Source: JBBDIM01 sp040880405 (GTDB taxonomy: Bacteria; Planctomycetota; Planctomycetia; Pirellulales; Pirellulaceae). Taken from it: a stretch of 23,130 nucleotides of DNA. The stretch spans positions 1 through 23,130 of the forward strand of contig JBBDIM010000123.1 in NCBI GenBank assembly GCA_040880405.1. The letters run 5' to 3'. The translations under genes were made by a program, and so were the position numbers. The notes below the pieces were generated by a model. That model was not told the DNA's origin. It worked only from the letters and a program-made list of their open reading frames with translations, and did not search any database. Shown in pieces: positions 1 to 7,564 of this stretch (the first letter of the stretch is position 1; every line of letters starts with the position of its first letter).

Positions 1-132
1 AAGCCCTTGGCCGCGCGGCCAAGGAAAAAACACCAAAATGGGGGTGGCTTAGGTCGTGGTGTTTTCCCTTGTTGGCCGTGAGAGCTAATTAAGGGAAGAG
101 GGCCTCGGCTGCGGTTTTAAAATTCCCGGCCG

Positions 133-258
133 CTTGGCCGCGCGTTTCCCCAATCGGGGGTCCACAAGATACAGCGCTCACAGGGCCAAAAACGGGCCCG
201 ACACCACAACCGGTACGACCCCCGATTGGGCCAGCCACCTGGCCGAGGGGCGGCCAAG
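133..258. repeat. large two-part stem-loop element
   Basis: An outer 9-bp stem (133-141 with 250-258, CTTGGCCGC/GCGGCCAAG) encloses a perfect 14-bp stem (149-162 with 217-230, CCCAATCGGGGGTC and its reverse complement). The same TTGGCCGC core forms the palindrome at 5-24. This could be a structured RNA, a mobile-element remnant or a dispersed repeat. The sequence alone does not decide, and the strand is unknown. Confidence 0.5.
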
Positions 259-495
259 AAAAAACAAGAAGAGGGGTAAAAGGATCTCAATCGATCGGCC
301 CTAGGGAGGGGGTGTTCAGGCTCAACTTGAAGGGAAGGGGTGGCTTCACGAGGGAATTCGCAGTCCGCCATCGTAAAACGAAGGCAAATTGAAGTTCCGA
401 TGGCAGCGATCACGCCCCAGGGCATGGCCTTGCGGAGCGTTGGACGCCACAGCTTGCTTCCGATCGGCCAAGTTGAGCGCTCCCCCTTATACCGC

Positions 496-524
496 TTGTT
501 AGGCCAGTTAAGGGGACGTATAAT
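496..524 (+). promoter_or_regulatory. candidate sigma70-type promoter for gap
   Basis: TTGTTA at 496-501 and a perfect TATAAT at 519-524 are separated by 17 bp, the preferred spacing for the housekeeping sigma factor. Transcription would start near 531, giving gap a 5' leader of about 320 nt. No other annotated plus-strand gene lies between the promoter and gap. Confidence 0.5.
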
Positions 525-834
525 CGCCTTCTAATTAGGCTGTTCCACGCCATCTCTTTCCGTGCCGGTCGTAGCGGTTGGTAAAGGGATTTCCGGGAAC
601 CTCTTACCGGCATCGGACGCCACGCAAGCGATCGCCCTTCGGGATTCTCTCGTCGACGTTCATGACGGATGAATCCGGGGCTTCAAACGTCTTCCCCAGG
701 AAGGCGATATCTGCCCGGATGCTCGTGCGGCAAGAAACCGCCGGGGGAGCTTCCGGCAGCGGCGATTTGTCATCGATATCCCCCAGTAATGCGTGGTTGT
801 CGCCCAGGGCGGTGGTCACCCACTAAAACCCCTT

Positions 835-839
835 AGGAG
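835..839 (+). promoter_or_regulatory. ribosome binding site setting the gap start
   Basis: AGGAG lies 10 nt before the GTG at 850. This supports GTG 850, where the protein begins VAVKVAINGFGRIGR, over the in-frame start at 793. The 793 start would add 19 residues ahead of the conserved GAPDH N-terminus. Confidence 0.7.
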
Positions 840-849
840 TATAGAAACA

Positions 850-1869
850 GTGGCAGTAAAGGTAGCAATCAACGGGTTTGGGCGTATCGGTCGTCTCACC
901 TTCCGCAACATGGTCGCCCGGCCGGAAGAGTTCGAAGTGGTCGCGATCAACGACCTGACCGACAACGAAATGCTGGCGACTCTGCTGAAGTACGACAGCA
1001 CCCACGGCCGCTTCAAGGGCACCGTCGAGTTCGACAAGGATGGCCTGACCGTCAACGGCAAGAAGATTGCGATTCTGGCCGAACGCAATCCGGCCGACCT
1101 ACCCTGGGGCAAGCTGGGCGTGGATGTCGTAATCGAGAGCACCGGTGTGTTCACCAATCGGAAGACCGACAGCAAGCCGGGTTACGATTCGCACTTGGAT
1201 GCTGGTGCCAAGAAGGTCATCCTGAGCGCCCCGGCCAAGGACGCCCCTGATTTGACTTGCGTGCTCGGCGTCAACGACGACCAAATCACCAAGGAAATGA
1301 CCACCGTTTCCAACGCGAGTTGCACCACCAACTGCTTGGCCCCGGTCGCCAAAGTGCTGCACGAGACGTTTGGCATTGAGTGTGGTTTGATGACCACCAT
1401 TCACGCCTACACCAACGATCAGCGCGTGCTGGATCTGCCTCACAGCGATCCGTACCGTGCCCGGGCCGCCGCCCAGAACATCATCCCGACCAGCACCGGT
1501 GCCGCCAAAGCGGTCGCTTTGGTCATTCCGGAACTGCAAGGCAAGTTGACCGGGATCGCGATGCGGGTACCGGTTCCGACCGGGAGCGTGGTCGATCTGG
1601 TCGCCAACTTGAGCAAGAAGGCAACGGTCGAAGAGATCAACGCCGCCATCAAAAAGGCCGCCGAAGGCCCGATGAAGGGGATCCTGGAATACAGCGAAGA
1701 TCCACTGGTTTCGTCCGACATCGTCGGCTACCCCGCCAGCTCGGTCTTCGCCGCTCCGTTCACCGCGGTGATTGCCGACAAGATGGTCAAGGTCGTCTCG
1801 TGGTACGATAATGAAGCGGGCTACAGCGCCCGGACCGCCGACTTGGTGAAAATTTTGGGGAACCTATAG
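850..1869 (+). CDS. gap: type I glyceraldehyde-3-phosphate dehydrogenase
   Basis: This is the phosphorylating GAPDH of glycolysis and gluconeogenesis. It converts glyceraldehyde 3-phosphate, NAD+ and phosphate to 1,3-bisphosphoglycerate in the cytoplasm. The 339-residue product has the usual family length. It opens with the Rossmann motif INGFGRIGR (residues 7-15). The active-site segment SNASCTTNCLAP follows, with catalytic Cys158 and the partner histidine His185 in TTIHAYTNDQ. The C-terminal VSWYDNEAGYS signature is present. Start is GTG at 850, set by AGGAG at 835-839. A small insertion (SKPGYD, about residues 108-113) sits before the usual HLDAGAKKV segment. It is monocistronic, with its own promoter candidate upstream and a strong terminator 35 bp downstream. 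The family call is secure; preference for NAD over NADP was not tested. Confidence 0.97.
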   Translation: MAVKVAINGFGRIGRLTFRNMVARPEEFEVVAINDLTDNEMLATLLKYDSTHGRFKGTVEFDKDGLTVNGKKIAILAERNPADLPWGKLGVDVVIESTGVFTNRKTDSKPGYDSHLDAGAKKVILSAPAKDAPDLTCVLGVNDDQITKEMTTVSNASCTTNCLAPVAKVLHETFGIECGLMTTIHAYTNDQRVLDLPHSDPYRARAAAQNIIPTSTGAAKAVALVIPELQGKLTGIAMRVPVPTGSVVDLVANLSKKATVEEINAAIKKAAEGPMKGILEYSEDPLVSSDIVGYPASSVFAAPFTAVIADKMVKVVSWYDNEAGYSARTADLVKILGNL

Positions 1870-1904
1870 TTTCCCAGTAGCAATTTGCTAACTCGTTAAA
1901 CTTA

Positions 1905-1943
1905 AACCTCGCCTTGCGCAATTGCGCCCGGCGAGGTTTTTTT
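1905..1943 (+). terminator. intrinsic terminator of gap
   Basis: A 9-bp stem AACCTCGCC (1905-1913) / GGCGAGGTT (1930-1938) runs into a T7 tract (1937-1943). The loop itself contains a 12-bp palindrome GCGCAATTGCGC (1916-1927), so a second hairpin can form inside the first. It lies 35 bp after the gap stop codon. Confidence 0.88.
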
Positions 1944-1945
1944 GC

Positions 1946-2343
1946 GCTAATCCGAAATCATAGAATCGGAACGCTCTCGCCCAGGTCTCCGTTTTGCCGA
2001 AGAAACTAGGGTCAAACACCAATAAGGCGACCCTGATGTCTCGTCAAAATCCGCCATCTTTTGGCCTGGGCGGGAGTCTCTTCATCGCGCCTTCCCGCAA
2101 CCCCCCTGAATTTAACCTTGATGGCGAATTGGGGTGATATAGTTCGATTGGCGTCCTGAGAGAACCGCTCAACCTACGGGGACTTGGGATTCCATTAGGG
2201 GCAGGTATTCATGGGTAGTTGGCTAAGCGTTTTTCTCCAAGAGGCTTTTTGCTTTTGGACGCTTGGGCGACCTAATCCAATGCCAGAAGCACTACTGCTG
2301 TTTTCATAAACTGTTCAGAGTCTTTCCGGTTTGGGGTTACGTC
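1946..2343. other. intergenic region between gap and the HDOD gene
   Basis: About 400 bp with no convincing gene. The open frame of the HDOD gene extends upstream to a TTG at 2263, but those 27 extra codons (many Cys, His and Phe) do not look like part of the protein. A weak -10-like TATAGT occurs at 2138-2143 without a well-placed -35. No riboswitch-like structure was recognised. Confidence 0.5.
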
Positions 2344-4164
2344 ATGGCACATGATAGCGCACTTGTTGCGATTTTCTTATCAGACAAACATCGTGCCGCC
2401 GCGCTGGCCGCTGAACTGTCCGCCCTGGGACATCGATGCTTTGTGACCGCCAATAGCGACGAGTTGAACGAAAAGGCGGCCGCCGAATCGATCGACCTGC
2501 TGGTCATCGACCATCAACTCAAGGGATTTCTAACCGGGCTAGAGATCCTGCGGCATTTGCAAAAGAATATGGTCAATCCGGTGAGCGTGGTGCTCGTGCC
2601 GCACAAGGAACCGTACGAGGCGGAGGCCCAATCGCTGGGGGTTCATCGCTTGTGCATTAGCACAATGACTGTTTCGGCCCTCGTCAATGTGATTAAGCCG
2701 CTTCTCGTCACCGCGATCAAAAGTCGTCCGATCACCGGTTCGCTCGCCCGTAGCTTAGTTGCCCGAGCGGGGCATATCGAGCCACTGCCGCAGTTGATGG
2801 TGCGGATGGCGGAACTGCTTCGCAATGGTTGCGATTCACCGGACGAGCTATATCGCGATGTGGCAATCGATCCGAAGGCCTCGGCCGAGATCTTGCGGGT
2901 CGCCAACAGCAGCGCCGTGGGTCGGGCCCATCGGACCAGCAGTTTGATCGATGCGATCCGCTTTTTGGGAACTCGGCGGACGATGTCGGTGGTCCTCTCC
3001 GCCGGCTTAGTGAAGGCACAAAGCGGGTTGGTCTCGCAGTTGCCACGCAATGTCCGGACTTGGTACGGACATCGGAGTGTGTTGATTGCCGGGGCGGCCG
3101 AGGCGTTTGCCCGAAACTTGGAGAAGATCTCACCTGAGACGGCTTACGTGATGGGACTCTTGCAGGACATAGGAATCCTCGTCCTTGCTGGAGTCTATGG
3201 AGACCGCTACCTAGAACTATTGAAGCGGGTGCGAGAGATCGCCCACTTGAAGCTAGAGGCGGAAGAACTGGCCGTGCTGGGCATCTCGCATCATGATGTC
3301 TCGGCGGCACTTTTGCAAAAGTGGGGCCTGCAGGACTTCATGGTATCGATCGTCGCGGGGCACCATCAACCGATCCCAAATGCCGAACTACCCCCGGTCG
3401 ATGAGGCGTTCATTCGCGTGATGCAAATTGGCGAGGCGGTGGCGGGAATTTCCGATCGACACACGCCGCAGCGATACATCCGGCTCAACCAGTTGCTCTC
3501 GCACTACCGCAAATCGGACGCCAACGCCTGCCGTACCAGTTTGGAGGAGGGAATCGCCAAGGTCACCGAGTCGGCCAAACTATTGAGCATTCCGGTCCCC
3601 AGCGACAGGGAGCTAGGCCACTTGACCAGCGACCTACAAAAGCATGCCGAATGCGATCTTTCGGAAGAGGAACTGGCCCGAGCGGCAAAGATCGCCGAGG
3701 ACACTTATCAACGTGATCATGCGCCAGTTGATCTGATTCCCGAGGACTCGGACCAAGATGAGGACGAAGAGCAGAAGATCATTCCGGGGCGGCCCACGTT
3801 GCTGGTAATCGAAGACGAAAAACTTGCGGTCAAAATCATCCGTATGATGCTCAAGCCGTATGAGCTCCAGGTGCTGCACGCCAGTAACTTTGAAGAGGCT
3901 CATGAGCTTTCCCCTTCTGTGGATATGATCCTGTGCGATGTCCACCTGCAGGATGAAGACGGAATCGACGTGATTAATCGACTCAAAGTTCATGGGTTCT
4001 CGAAACCGGTGCTGATGATGAGCGCCGACCGCCGGCGGGAAGTCGTGCAACGAGCGATTTGGTTGGGGATCACCGGCTACCTTGTCAAACCGTTCAGCAC
4101 GCCTACATTGGTCGACAAACTACGGGCTGGCGGGCTACTTCTAGAATGTCCTTCGCCAGTTTGA
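2344..4164 (+). CDS. signalling protein: receiver-like / HDOD / receiver
   Basis: This 606-residue cytoplasmic protein has three modules. Residues 5-125 look like a degenerate response-regulator receiver, with Asp56 in LLVIDHQL but no lysine where the conserved one is expected. Residues 145-370 match an HDOD domain (motifs DPKASAEILRVANSSAVG, AIRFLGTRRT, GLLQDIGILVL, VAGHHQP). HDOD is the HD-related domain that usually lacks catalytic metal ligands, and here the family's His-Asp pair reads Gln274-Asp275. After an acidic linker (465-478), residues 484-596 form a canonical receiver with acidic Glu490/Asp491, phospho-acceptor Asp532, Ser560 and Lys582 in LVKPF. ATG 2344 is chosen because homology begins there; an in-frame TTG at 2263 is less likely. 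It probably acts as a phosphorylation-controlled scaffold. No histidine kinase is adjacent, and the partner is unknown. Confidence 0.88.
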   Translation: MAHDSALVAIFLSDKHRAAALAAELSALGHRCFVTANSDELNEKAAAESIDLLVIDHQLKGFLTGLEILRHLQKNMVNPVSVVLVPHKEPYEAEAQSLGVHRLCISTMTVSALVNVIKPLLVTAIKSRPITGSLARSLVARAGHIEPLPQLMVRMAELLRNGCDSPDELYRDVAIDPKASAEILRVANSSAVGRAHRTSSLIDAIRFLGTRRTMSVVLSAGLVKAQSGLVSQLPRNVRTWYGHRSVLIAGAAEAFARNLEKISPETAYVMGLLQDIGILVLAGVYGDRYLELLKRVREIAHLKLEAEELAVLGISHHDVSAALLQKWGLQDFMVSIVAGHHQPIPNAELPPVDEAFIRVMQIGEAVAGISDRHTPQRYIRLNQLLSHYRKSDANACRTSLEEGIAKVTESAKLLSIPVPSDRELGHLTSDLQKHAECDLSEEELARAAKIAEDTYQRDHAPVDLIPEDSDQDEDEEQKIIPGRPTLLVIEDEKLAVKIIRMMLKPYELQVLHASNFEEAHELSPSVDMILCDVHLQDEDGIDVINRLKVHGFSKPVLMMSADRRREVVQRAIWLGITGYLVKPFSTPTLVDKLRAGGLLLECPSPV

Positions 4165-4189
4165 CGCGGGCAAAAAACGGCCGATGAAC

Positions 4190-5413
4190 CTAACCCCAGG
4201 AGTACGGAAGGCGATCGATACACTTGACCTGCTCCGCAGTGGGAAAACCCAAGGCATAGACCGCCGGAGGATAGGTTTTGGCATCTTCCCAGAGGTTGCC
4301 GGCGATTCGCTCAACGTCTTCCCACGCCGCCGATGCCAGCGGCATTTCAACTTCTTCGTCCATGATCACGACATAGTCAGTTCTGGGAAGTAGGGAATAC
4401 TCGGACCGGGGCCAGACGCAGTAACTGTAGGCGGTGCCGCTATCCTCGGAGACTTCGACATGGAAAGTCGCTAAGAACAGATCTCGTCCCTGCGGCGACT
4501 GCGCCGAGCCGAAGATTTCGCGCTGATCGTGATAGACGTCCGCCATTTCACGGAGATGCAATTCTCGATACCGCCGGTGCAGCGGATGTCCGCCCGGGGG
4601 TAGCCAAGTTTGCCATTGGTCTCCGCGGAGCACGGTGGGAGTCCAGCAGATCGGTCGCGGGGTCGAAAGTTGCTGCTCAATCAGATCGAGCATGATTTGC
4701 AATCCGAGCGGGTTTTGCTCTCCGGTTATGACTAAGAAGTCACGATGCGGAAGCATGGCGACCGGGTCTCCCTTCAGGGGCAAATCGCGGAGGCGGTCCA
4801 TCAGCAACAACCGCGAAGCATCGTAATTGTCGCCGCTGGCAATCAAAAACACTTGGTCGTCCATCGACTGGATCACAATCTCAATATCATCAAGATTCCG
4901 GACCGCCAACTCCATCACCTCGTACAGCGAGATCCCCCAGGTGTCGAGGCGTGCTTGCTCGATTGTGCGAATCGACTCCGGTAAATCATAGACCGGCGCG
5001 GCCATCAGATGCTCGCCAATTTCGATATAGGGTAAACCGAGCGAAGGTCCGCCGCGGACGCGCTGTTCCAGGTTGCGTAGTTCGAAGTAGGAGCGGTTAC
5101 GCACGATCGGCAAGATATCGGGCCGGGCGTCTGCCAGGTCGTCCGGAATCTGCTTGTAATGAGAAAGCAGAGCCTTGGTTGCTTGCGATAGAAAAGCCTC
5201 GCGCCGCGCCGGTGCCAGCTTTTCGAACTCGCGGAACAGATTATTGAGGCAGGCTACCCCGATCGCTTCGTCCTCGCCTTGGAAGATCAGTTCAAAGGAC
5301 TCGCGACGATAGCTCACCGTGCGAACTTCTCCAGCCGCTTGCATACGCAGGAGCACTTGCCGTGCGAATTGATCTCGGGCGGAACTGCCGAAAATGTAGT
5401 CGAAAAAGGTCAT
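4190..5413 (-). CDS. DUF1444-like (YtpQ-type) protein of unknown function
   Basis: A soluble protein of 407 residues with no signal peptide or membrane segment. The middle region (about 120-260) resembles DUF1444, the family of Bacillus YtpQ, in features such as EIGEHLMAAPVYDLPESIRT followed by TWGISLYEVMELAVRNL. The family has no established biochemical role. Start ATG 5413 (MTFFDYIFGSS) is preferred to an in-frame GTG at 5530, whose extra 39 residues look non-coding. The ribosome site is weak at either. The protein is about 140 residues longer than I recall for YtpQ; the extra part is C-terminal (about 270-407), rich in Trp and Tyr, and unassigned. The gene lies 208 bp downstream of the anti-sigma gene on the same strand and could be part of the same transcript. 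Its end is only 25 bp from the convergent HDOD gene. Confidence 0.65.
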   Translation of the reverse strand: MTFFDYIFGSSARDQFARQVLLRMQAAGEVRTVSYRRESFELIFQGEDEAIGVACLNNLFREFEKLAPARREAFLSQATKALLSHYKQIPDDLADARPDILPIVRNRSYFELRNLEQRVRGGPSLGLPYIEIGEHLMAAPVYDLPESIRTIEQARLDTWGISLYEVMELAVRNLDDIEIVIQSMDDQVFLIASGDNYDASRLLLMDRLRDLPLKGDPVAMLPHRDFLVITGEQNPLGLQIMLDLIEQQLSTPRPICWTPTVLRGDQWQTWLPPGGHPLHRRYRELHLREMADVYHDQREIFGSAQSPQGRDLFLATFHVEVSEDSGTAYSYCVWPRSEYSLLPRTDYVVIMDEEVEMPLASAAWEDVERIAGNLWEDAKTYPPAVYALGFPTAEQVKCIDRLPYSWG

Positions 5414-5621
5414 TGCGAAGAGGTGCCCCGGTTCCCTGGATCGTGGATCGACCCGCGAATCATTGGGTGTAGTTTCCTCCACCGCCGAGAAGGATGCAAG
5501 AAGATGGATCGTGAAGTGGTGGGCGATCACACCGCGGAATGCTCGCGCGGGAATGAATTGGCTTTAGAGGGGGTAGGCAGGGATCCGGAGCCGCAATCTT
5601 CAAGGAAATGCCCCTGAAGGC

Positions 5622-6677
5622 CTAATCGCTAAGTGCGATGTGCAGCGGAGCACCAGGAATTGGTCGGGCAATGCTATTGGCCAGCACGACGTCGTCCTCA
5701 TCGATTCCGGCCTGGACTAGACCCTCGTTGTTGACAAAGACCCGCTGAATGTCGGAGGGCAGATGCTCGATTTTGAGGAATTCAACATGACCATCGTCGA
5801 ACAAAATGTTGACACGATTCTCAAAATGAGAGTCGGAACCAATCAGCGTATCGTTGACCAAGACCACATCCGAAGCGATCGGAAAGCGAGCTCGGCCAGC
5901 CATTCTCGGGGCTTCGATGTTGTCTCCATGACGGCTACCCAAGTTGTAATTGAAAACGCCTTCCAACCGATCATGCAATTCAGGCAACATGACCTCTGGA
6001 GCGACCAACAGCTCTTCAATCGTCGGCAGAGAAATTTGCTTGGAGGTAGCGACACAGGAGAGAACTTCGGGATTGGAGATGAACCCTTCGTTCACCAATC
6101 GTGGAGCATACGAACCGGCGACGGAAAGGGGCCCTGCTCCGTGGATCTCCGGATATTGCTGCCGTGAACTCGCATCGGCGAACTTATGTAGCCCCATGCC
6201 GACTTGGCGAAGATTATCTTCGCATTGAATTCGGGATGCCAACATCCGTGAACTGGCCAAGGCGGGGAAAAAGATGACCAGAGCGGCCAAGCAGACTCCC
6301 AAGGCAACCAAGCCATCCATTAGGGAGAAGCGAGAAGAACCGCCGGAGACCGCTTCCCGGCGATTTGACAATTTAACGCGATTAAGTGAGACGCCCGGCG
6401 CATTCTCATCTTGCGACACGGTCGTATCGGTTATTTGAGACCAGAGCGACGGCCAGGTGGACGGATTGTCGAGCAACTGACACGTACGGGCTGTAAGATC
6501 GGTCGGTGGAAGCTCTTCATCCAAACCATCATCCAAGTGTTCCACATGCTGACGAAGGATTGCCAATTGATCATGAAGTTCCGGTTCCCGTGAAAGTTGA
6601 TCTTTAACAAGTTGGTCCTCATGGGCTTCGTTTGCACCCAGCAGGTAGCCAATCAGATGTTCATGATGTCTGGTCAT
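5622..6677 (-). CDS. anti-sigma-like membrane protein with DUF1559 (H-X9-DG) pseudopilin-like C-terminal half
   Basis: A 351-residue single-pass membrane protein. Residues 1-60 (HHEHLIGYLLGANEAHEDQL and following) resemble the cytoplasmic helical domain of anti-sigma factors, but without the HxxxCxxC zinc motif. After a polar linker, residues 117-140 form a hydrophobic helix beginning FSLMDGLVAL. It continues into RIQCEDNLRQVGMGLHKFAD (149-168), which aligns with the N-terminus of planctomycete DUF1559 pseudopilins (FTLVELLVVIA ... QCxNNLKQIGLALHNYxD). The C-terminal HFENRVNILFDDGHVEFL (284-301) matches the H-X9-DG signature of that family. The prepilin-peptidase Gly(-1) is Arg and Glu5 is Asp, so the helix is probably not processed and stays as an anchor. 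ATG 6677 overlaps the sigma gene by 17 bp, implying translational coupling. The anti-sigma role is inferred from position and the N-terminal domain. Confidence 0.75.
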   Translation of the reverse strand: MTRHHEHLIGYLLGANEAHEDQLVKDQLSREPELHDQLAILRQHVEHLDDGLDEELPPTDLTARTCQLLDNPSTWPSLWSQITDTTVSQDENAPGVSLNRVKLSNRREAVSGGSSRFSLMDGLVALGVCLAALVIFFPALASSRMLASRIQCEDNLRQVGMGLHKFADASSRQQYPEIHGAGPLSVAGSYAPRLVNEGFISNPEVLSCVATSKQISLPTIEELLVAPEVMLPELHDRLEGVFNYNLGSRHGDNIEAPRMAGRARFPIASDVVLVNDTLIGSDSHFENRVNILFDDGHVEFLKIEHLPSDIQRVFVNNEGLVQAGIDEDDVVLANSIARPIPGAPLHIALSD

Positions 6678-7320
6678 CGTCAATGTAGACCCGGTTCCAA
6701 GCTTCAGTCAATTTTTGGATTGCGGTGTGTAACCGACTCTTGATCGTCCCCACGGGGATCTCCAAGATGTCGGCCGCTTCACGGTACTTTAACCCCTGGT
6801 AATATACGAGCACCACCACGGTTTTGAGCGTTTCAGGCAGTTCCTGAACGGCCTCACGCATCACTTTTTGACGCTCCTGATCGTCGATTTGAGCCACCGG
6901 CGTGGGTTCATCGCTAATCAAGAGATCCACTAAAGTGCCAACGTCGTCCGAATCGTGATTGTTGCCGCCCCGATCCAAACTGACCATTTTGTGGCGTTTG
7001 GTCCGTCGCTGGGCATCAATCGCCTGGTTCGTGGCAATCGTGTACAACCACGGACGAAACCGCCGCCCCTCTTCAAAAGTATGGCACTTCAAATGGACTT
7101 GTAAAAAAGTAGCTTGGAAAACGTCTTCAGCCATTTCCGGGTCACCCAGGTAACGCCGCAGGTAGTTAAACAACTCCCGCTCGTAACGCTGGACCAACCG
7201 GGAAAAGTACCGTCGATCTTCCGACTCGCGATACGCCAGCAGCAACTCCTCGTCGGATTTTTGCTGCACGGCGGTTGAATCGGACCAGCTACTCGTCATT
7301 TCAAGTGTTGCAGTACTCAT
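6661..7320 (-). CDS. ECF-type RNA polymerase sigma factor
   Basis: An extracytoplasmic-function (sigma70 family) factor of 219 residues. Region 2 spans about 23-110 (DEELLLAYRESEDRRYFSRL, GDPEMAEDVFQATFLQV, FRPWLYTIATNQAIDAQRR). Region 4 spans about 152-206 (ELPETLKTVVVLVYYQGLKY, EAADILEIPVGTIKSRLHTA). There is an acidic linker between them. Regions 1 and 3 are absent, as expected. It would direct polymerase to a small regulon, with release controlled by the membrane protein encoded by the overlapping downstream gene. ATG 7320 fits best; a TTG at 7341 is the only upstream option. It lies divergent from the permease gene, and the 244 bp between them should hold both promoters. No ECF consensus promoter could be assigned with confidence. 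Confidence 0.92.
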   Translation of the reverse strand: MSTATLEMTSSWSDSTAVQQKSDEELLLAYRESEDRRYFSRLVQRYERELFNYLRRYLGDPEMAEDVFQATFLQVHLKCHTFEEGRRFRPWLYTIATNQAIDAQRRTKRHKMVSLDRGGNNHDSDDVGTLVDLLISDEPTPVAQIDDQERQKVMREAVQELPETLKTVVVLVYYQGLKYREAADILEIPVGTIKSRLHTAIQKLTEAWNRVYIDDDQTS

Positions 7321-7460
7321 TGATACGGAATATCCCAGCAACGGTTCGTTGTCCCTTGGAAAAAAGGAGCCGTTCGGGGAAAATTCAAGAGAAACGATCC
7401 CCGACCGCTGGAAGCCCGTCGCTCTTGCTGACCTTCATCCTACCACGGTAGGCGGATGCG

Positions 7461-7488
7461 ATCTGAAATCCAAACGAGAATTTCAGAT
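7461..7488. promoter_or_regulatory. operator-like palindrome upstream of the permease promoter
   Basis: A perfect 9-bp inverted repeat ATCTGAAAT (7461-7469) / ATTTCAGAT (7480-7488) with a 10-bp spacer. The half-site centres are 19 bp apart, about two helical turns. It ends 4 bp before the -35 element at 7493, a position typical of an activator or an overlapping repressor. The regulator is unknown. Confidence 0.5.
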
Positions 7489-7492
7489 GTGT

Positions 7493-7521
7493 TTGACATG
7501 CAAGCAAGTGGCTTCTACACT
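7493..7521 (+). promoter_or_regulatory. near-consensus sigma70 promoter of the permease-methyltransferase pair
   Basis: TTGACA (7493-7498) and TACACT (7516-7521) are 17 bp apart. The -35 is a perfect consensus and the -10 matches at four of six positions. The predicted start near 7528 leaves a leader of about 37 nt to ATG 7565, or 19 nt to the alternative GTG 7547. Confidence 0.6.
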
Positions 7522-7564
7522 CCAGGCACTTGAAAAGGCAAACACCGTGCCAAAGTGGTCAAAT

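Larger units (their letters stand above)
1..849. other. gene-free leader region upstream of gap, with a highly structured first 260 bp
   Basis: No open frame here has a recognisable product. The first 260 bp are rich in symmetry. There is a perfect 20-bp palindrome at 5-24, an inverted repeat 27-35/57-65, a short stem 64-70/91-97, and a nested pair of stems 133-141/250-258 and 149-162/217-230. The 12-mer CTTGGCCGCGCG occurs at both 6-17 and 133-144. The stretch 540-849 would be the transcribed leader of gap if the promoter at 496-524 is used. A minus-strand frame at 604-819 (71 codons, GTG start) shows coding-like base use but no recognised domain. Confidence 0.6.
7321..7564. other. divergent regulatory region between the sigma and permease genes
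   Basis: The region holds the permease promoter (7493-7521) and a perfect inverted repeat (7461-7488). The plus-strand frame is open from a TTG at 7349. The promoter's expected start near 7528 lies downstream of that, so residues before about 7528 are unlikely to be translated from this transcript. Confidence 0.6.

Noticed and set aside
117..425. Minus-strand open frame of 102 codons with many Trp, Arg and Pro
   Set aside because: It runs through the large stem-loop and has no domain, no clear ribosome site and a composition expected from translating GC-rich inverted repeats.
2118..2143. TTGATG ... TATAGT as a promoter for the HDOD gene
   Set aside because: The spacer is only 14 bp, too short for a sigma70 promoter.
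7321..7348. ECF-type autoregulatory promoter (GAACC ... CGTA) just before the sigma gene
   Set aside because: Only a 15-bp spacer and a start inside the initiation codon; the match is too weak to call.
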